The notes under the pieces are model-generated. The model did not search any database. It saw only the letters and a program-made list of their open reading frames with translations, and was not told the origin of the DNA. DNA of 7,960 bases from Cyanobacteria bacterium T3Sed10_376R1m (lineage in GTDB: Bacteria; Cyanobacteriota; Cyanobacteriia; Cyanobacteriales; Cyanobacteriaceae): positions 1-7,960 of the forward strand of contig PXEJ01000085.1 in NCBI GenBank assembly GCA_003566215.1, in the 5' to 3' direction. The position numbers were made by a program, and so were the translations under genes. How positions within the stretch are numbered: position 1 is the stretch's first letter; every line of letters starts with the position of its first letter. Positions 7,801-7,960 of this stretch are shown piece after piece.

Positions 7801-7960
7801 GGGTGGTAATTAGGGTGTCTAGTTGGGCGAAACCGATTATTTCTTCTACGGTAATATCTATGGGCAGTTGATTATTAAAGATAATTTCTAGTAGCCCAAA
7901 TTCTGCTTGAATGTTTTTTATTTCTACAAAGCTAATGTCGCTTTGCTCTGGAGGCATTTC
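1856..7960 (-). CDS. tamB: TamB-type translocation/assembly module protein (DUF490), N-terminus outside window
   Basis: This is a giant envelope protein with 2034 visible residues. The frame runs off the right edge with a Glu codon before the first visible Met, so that Met is internal and the membrane anchor is missing. Almost all of it is low-complexity amphipathic beta sequence rich in Asn, Ile, Leu, Ser and Thr, typical of the long lipid-grooved beta structure of TamB/AsmA-like bridge proteins. A recurring motif with Asn-Pro at its centre (as in GTVLNPLIGG) appears with Pro at residues 309, 1335, 1452, 1665 and 1813. The C-terminal DUF490 (TamB) domain covers roughly 1640-2034, with NLNLRRGRIYLGG, FGVNERVSGWGKPLG and a final YQRRF ending in Phe. 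There are only four Cys, in two pairs (504/511 and 1876/1902). TamB links inner and outer membranes and works with Omp85-family TamA/BamA; relatives are implicated in lipid transport, and chloroplast TIC236 descends from the cyanobacterial protein. An acidic run, Asp then five Glu, lies at residues 55-60. The stop is TAG at 1856-1858. Confidence 0.93.
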   Translation of the reverse strand, partial: EMPPEQSDISFVEIKNIQAEFGLLEIIFNNQLPIDITVEEIIGFAQLDTLITTLDEEEEELEIPDTLELPELPITANISLTIEKATLAVTPNQNTQAIETASNISLNLLYDNQNQPLDYRIQSKINNSQINLRGETLLTTTETKAQIEIQDFDINQLSRFTPEIPFKLNQGKLNTNLDLQIPSFQDFNQVQGIGNIAITDVEGEIPLTSTINQNNSATLNSIKRQTFTSNGFITINGQLINIQEINGNFGEIEGKISGSIDLDKGYDLQGNINPININNLFSSLAIESPINFNGIVNANTTITGEIDNPQINSTLEIDNTVIDKINLGKTIALLESNLDEIKLNRLEIIPETGGEIIATGLINTNLREKLTNQEEIDFNSFPLQLSFNADLPTQQLLTVYNLIPPEFRLNQLQAQGDIKGSIDNLEGLISFNIPPANTQEIGEIFGRGELTLKDNQINIQNTQLIVNNDGIITVSGNGDLGTKNWDTTLGINSVSLTPFINQYCLSINNNCQNFNSTIPIIAREGNVNVRGNLNNLDLENISATSDIRLIIDTGSLVFNSTLENGKILADGNAREISIHRLANNLPLDSRIINSSIRLEADIQELVAIREKNLTTFNLNFVSELEVNGGFANVSSNIDSQNTTLLANVSSVDVTSLNPALALTVEDSQINLSVNTPELINSQAAFANNENILNALPSLIVNADNRLRVSDGLVNTITRINAQQTTVTGNVSGVNLNRLTENSIRGQISRGNLNFSANTGELFDVIQQPFTITSLNQINSLRGESNFNTVFEDGNINSKTTIANGFVTVSADGNNLDAQKIITNFPIDANQINSQINLNVSLNDILTATNNYLNNETISSLSSLNLNAATNFNVGQGKGNLTTVINNNQWQGNLVTEKVNLENLAQQLAITLEDEVLTDSFLDSNISLGGSIISLFQPNPSANINVSSALLQVGENEVTAQGNFTLANLFTNLDINNLDLNVESRGNLAALPANEILARIPQQEGINLLPEEVDLQGIANFMGRVRGQNLLSNPLGENNFLVDGDVRVANLILNGIRFESLLTGNLQVNFSEKILLDLTGNDDVIFISLIPNNITPVNSDNYIAFIPDEFIIKQVGDPGFLVEGRRRGNEFTARVRDFRLDNLNISPGVNYGILGSLQGKVEQEVTVNLEDFSSRGSFKLTEIGIGNIIAEEISASFVFDDDVAQLRDASLRFGDSVYSLDGSFNFATQEIQGRLNVDGDVGDIIQTLQIGDIDTLISIGQQIQRGDFLASADGIGNISLGDEDNTLATQISILNVVDGQIKAIARQIEAGGIPNNLEISGEYQGEFSVAGRLTNPRVNIDFEGSNWQWLPQESFPNIVTGIGLVIQQNQPVIIPEVTLKANFQDGSLAIQPASISVNDSEFYFAGNLSLTSQEGEFRVSNLSLDNLSQFVPDSNFGGRVNIDGTLAGNFTNPLMSGTISLQDSSFDGAILTDEIRGDFVYENYLFNFVSTAPDEINISAVLPYHPLFATPFPATINVSLAKEALEVLGVLSKGQLQLSGGEANADIDVEVASLNRFLDSPSLDQLQINGKVNFQDAQLDSISLDESIFVSGDVDIDGSAIALNQVQAKINNTEVNVGGILPLTNPQLDNETPLKVEIPSQNLNINNLYRGGVNADVTVEGTVLNPLIGGFLQLEGGRVSIPNPNQNGNGRQLTPEEINIASQWLGNSDSNDSQNIFQPQFNNFRVTLNGLDISQRGIYRLLFDGEIIANGGALGIENIRANGNLNLRRGRIYLGGASPTNILGGAFSEQTTFFLSRSNDNRIIFREEQGILNPEVNVVMEADVPDFSRQLINSQDNEIIDPLVRGGRGETVRVELAIVGNLQSLTPLLTANNPTSCIVLDDSDSLIKDQGWSQEKLDSVARCSNQTAFNPQGSNLDILSSPLVSLTSVPGRSQQELANLIIGGQFLNLASQLENIEDGDLLQSGVLQFVLVPIFNDLTFGVNERVSGWGKPLGMKDLRVFPLIEGVYPLQERSNISVSYDYIYDEFRVRYQRRF
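3159..3166. repeat. HIP1 octamer GCGATCGC (in tamB)
   Basis: A second perfect HIP1 copy, within the part of tamB that encodes the segment before the DUF490 domain. On the coding strand it again lies in codons for Ala-Ile-Ala-Leu (SAIALNQ), the same reading phase as the copy in dnaG. Confidence 0.85.
7781..7795 (-). repeat. Five-unit GAA trinucleotide repeat in tamB (poly-Glu)
   Basis: On the plus strand TTC is repeated five times without interruption; on the coding strand this is GAA x5 and encodes Glu 56-60 of the visible protein, directly after Asp 55. Triplet tracts can gain or lose whole codons by slippage without breaking the frame. The acidic patch lies in a non-conserved-looking loop followed by a Pro/Glu/Leu-rich stretch, so length variation here would probably be tolerated. 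Confidence 0.7.

Noticed and set aside
5448..7871. Several plus-strand hydrophobic open frames of 62-90 codons (5448, 5691, 6156, 6846, 7626)
   Set aside because: Their Leu/Ser/Val-rich translations are the complement of the Asn/Ile/Thr-rich tamB frame; no ribosome sites or conserved motifs support them.
1856..7960. TamB as a large adhesin or haemagglutinin-type repeat protein
   Set aside because: The Asn/Thr-rich beta sequence could suggest an adhesin, but the C-terminal DUF490 features and the absence of calcium-binding or haemagglutinin motifs fit TamB much better.

Overview
The window looks like chromosomal DNA from a low-GC cyanobacterium. It is AT-rich, it carries two perfect copies of the cyanobacterial HIP1 octamer GCGATCGC, it has a heptad-phased short tandem repeat of the kind common in cyanobacterial intergenic DNA, and its largest gene encodes a very long TamB-type protein of the lineage that gave rise to chloroplast TIC236. 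A genus in the Cyanobacterium/Geminocystis range would fit, but that is a guess from composition and style, not a demonstrated assignment.

Layout: (1) Positions 3-1235, plus strand: the C-terminal 410 residues of DNA primase DnaG; its zinc-finger N-terminus lies before the window. (2) Positions 1236-1520: a 285-bp gap between convergent genes. It holds a short palindrome after the dnaG stop, a possible 180-bp decayed miniature transposable element with imperfect terminal inverted repeats, a heptad-phased TTGACAA repeat inside that element, and an almost pure A/T island. (3) Positions 1521-1847, minus strand: a small three-helix membrane protein of unknown function. (4) Positions 1856-7960, minus strand: a TamB/DUF490 envelope protein, open through the right edge, so that 2034 residues are visible and the N-terminal membrane anchor is missing.

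The two minus-strand genes lie head-to-tail with only 8 bp between them, so they are probably one transcriptional unit with the small membrane protein downstream of tamB. Known biology of TamB relatives suggests a bridge across the periplasm between inner membrane and outer membrane (working with Omp85 proteins in outer-membrane protein assembly, and/or with lipid transport). The small membrane protein could be an inner-membrane accessory, but this is inferred only from position. dnaG belongs to the separate, convergent replication gene and has no evident functional link.

I found no CRISPR array, RNA gene, toxin-antitoxin pair, phage gene or defence system. Nothing here amounts to a clearly new biological system. 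The items most worth checking are the tamB-linked small membrane protein and the 180-bp inverted-repeat element.
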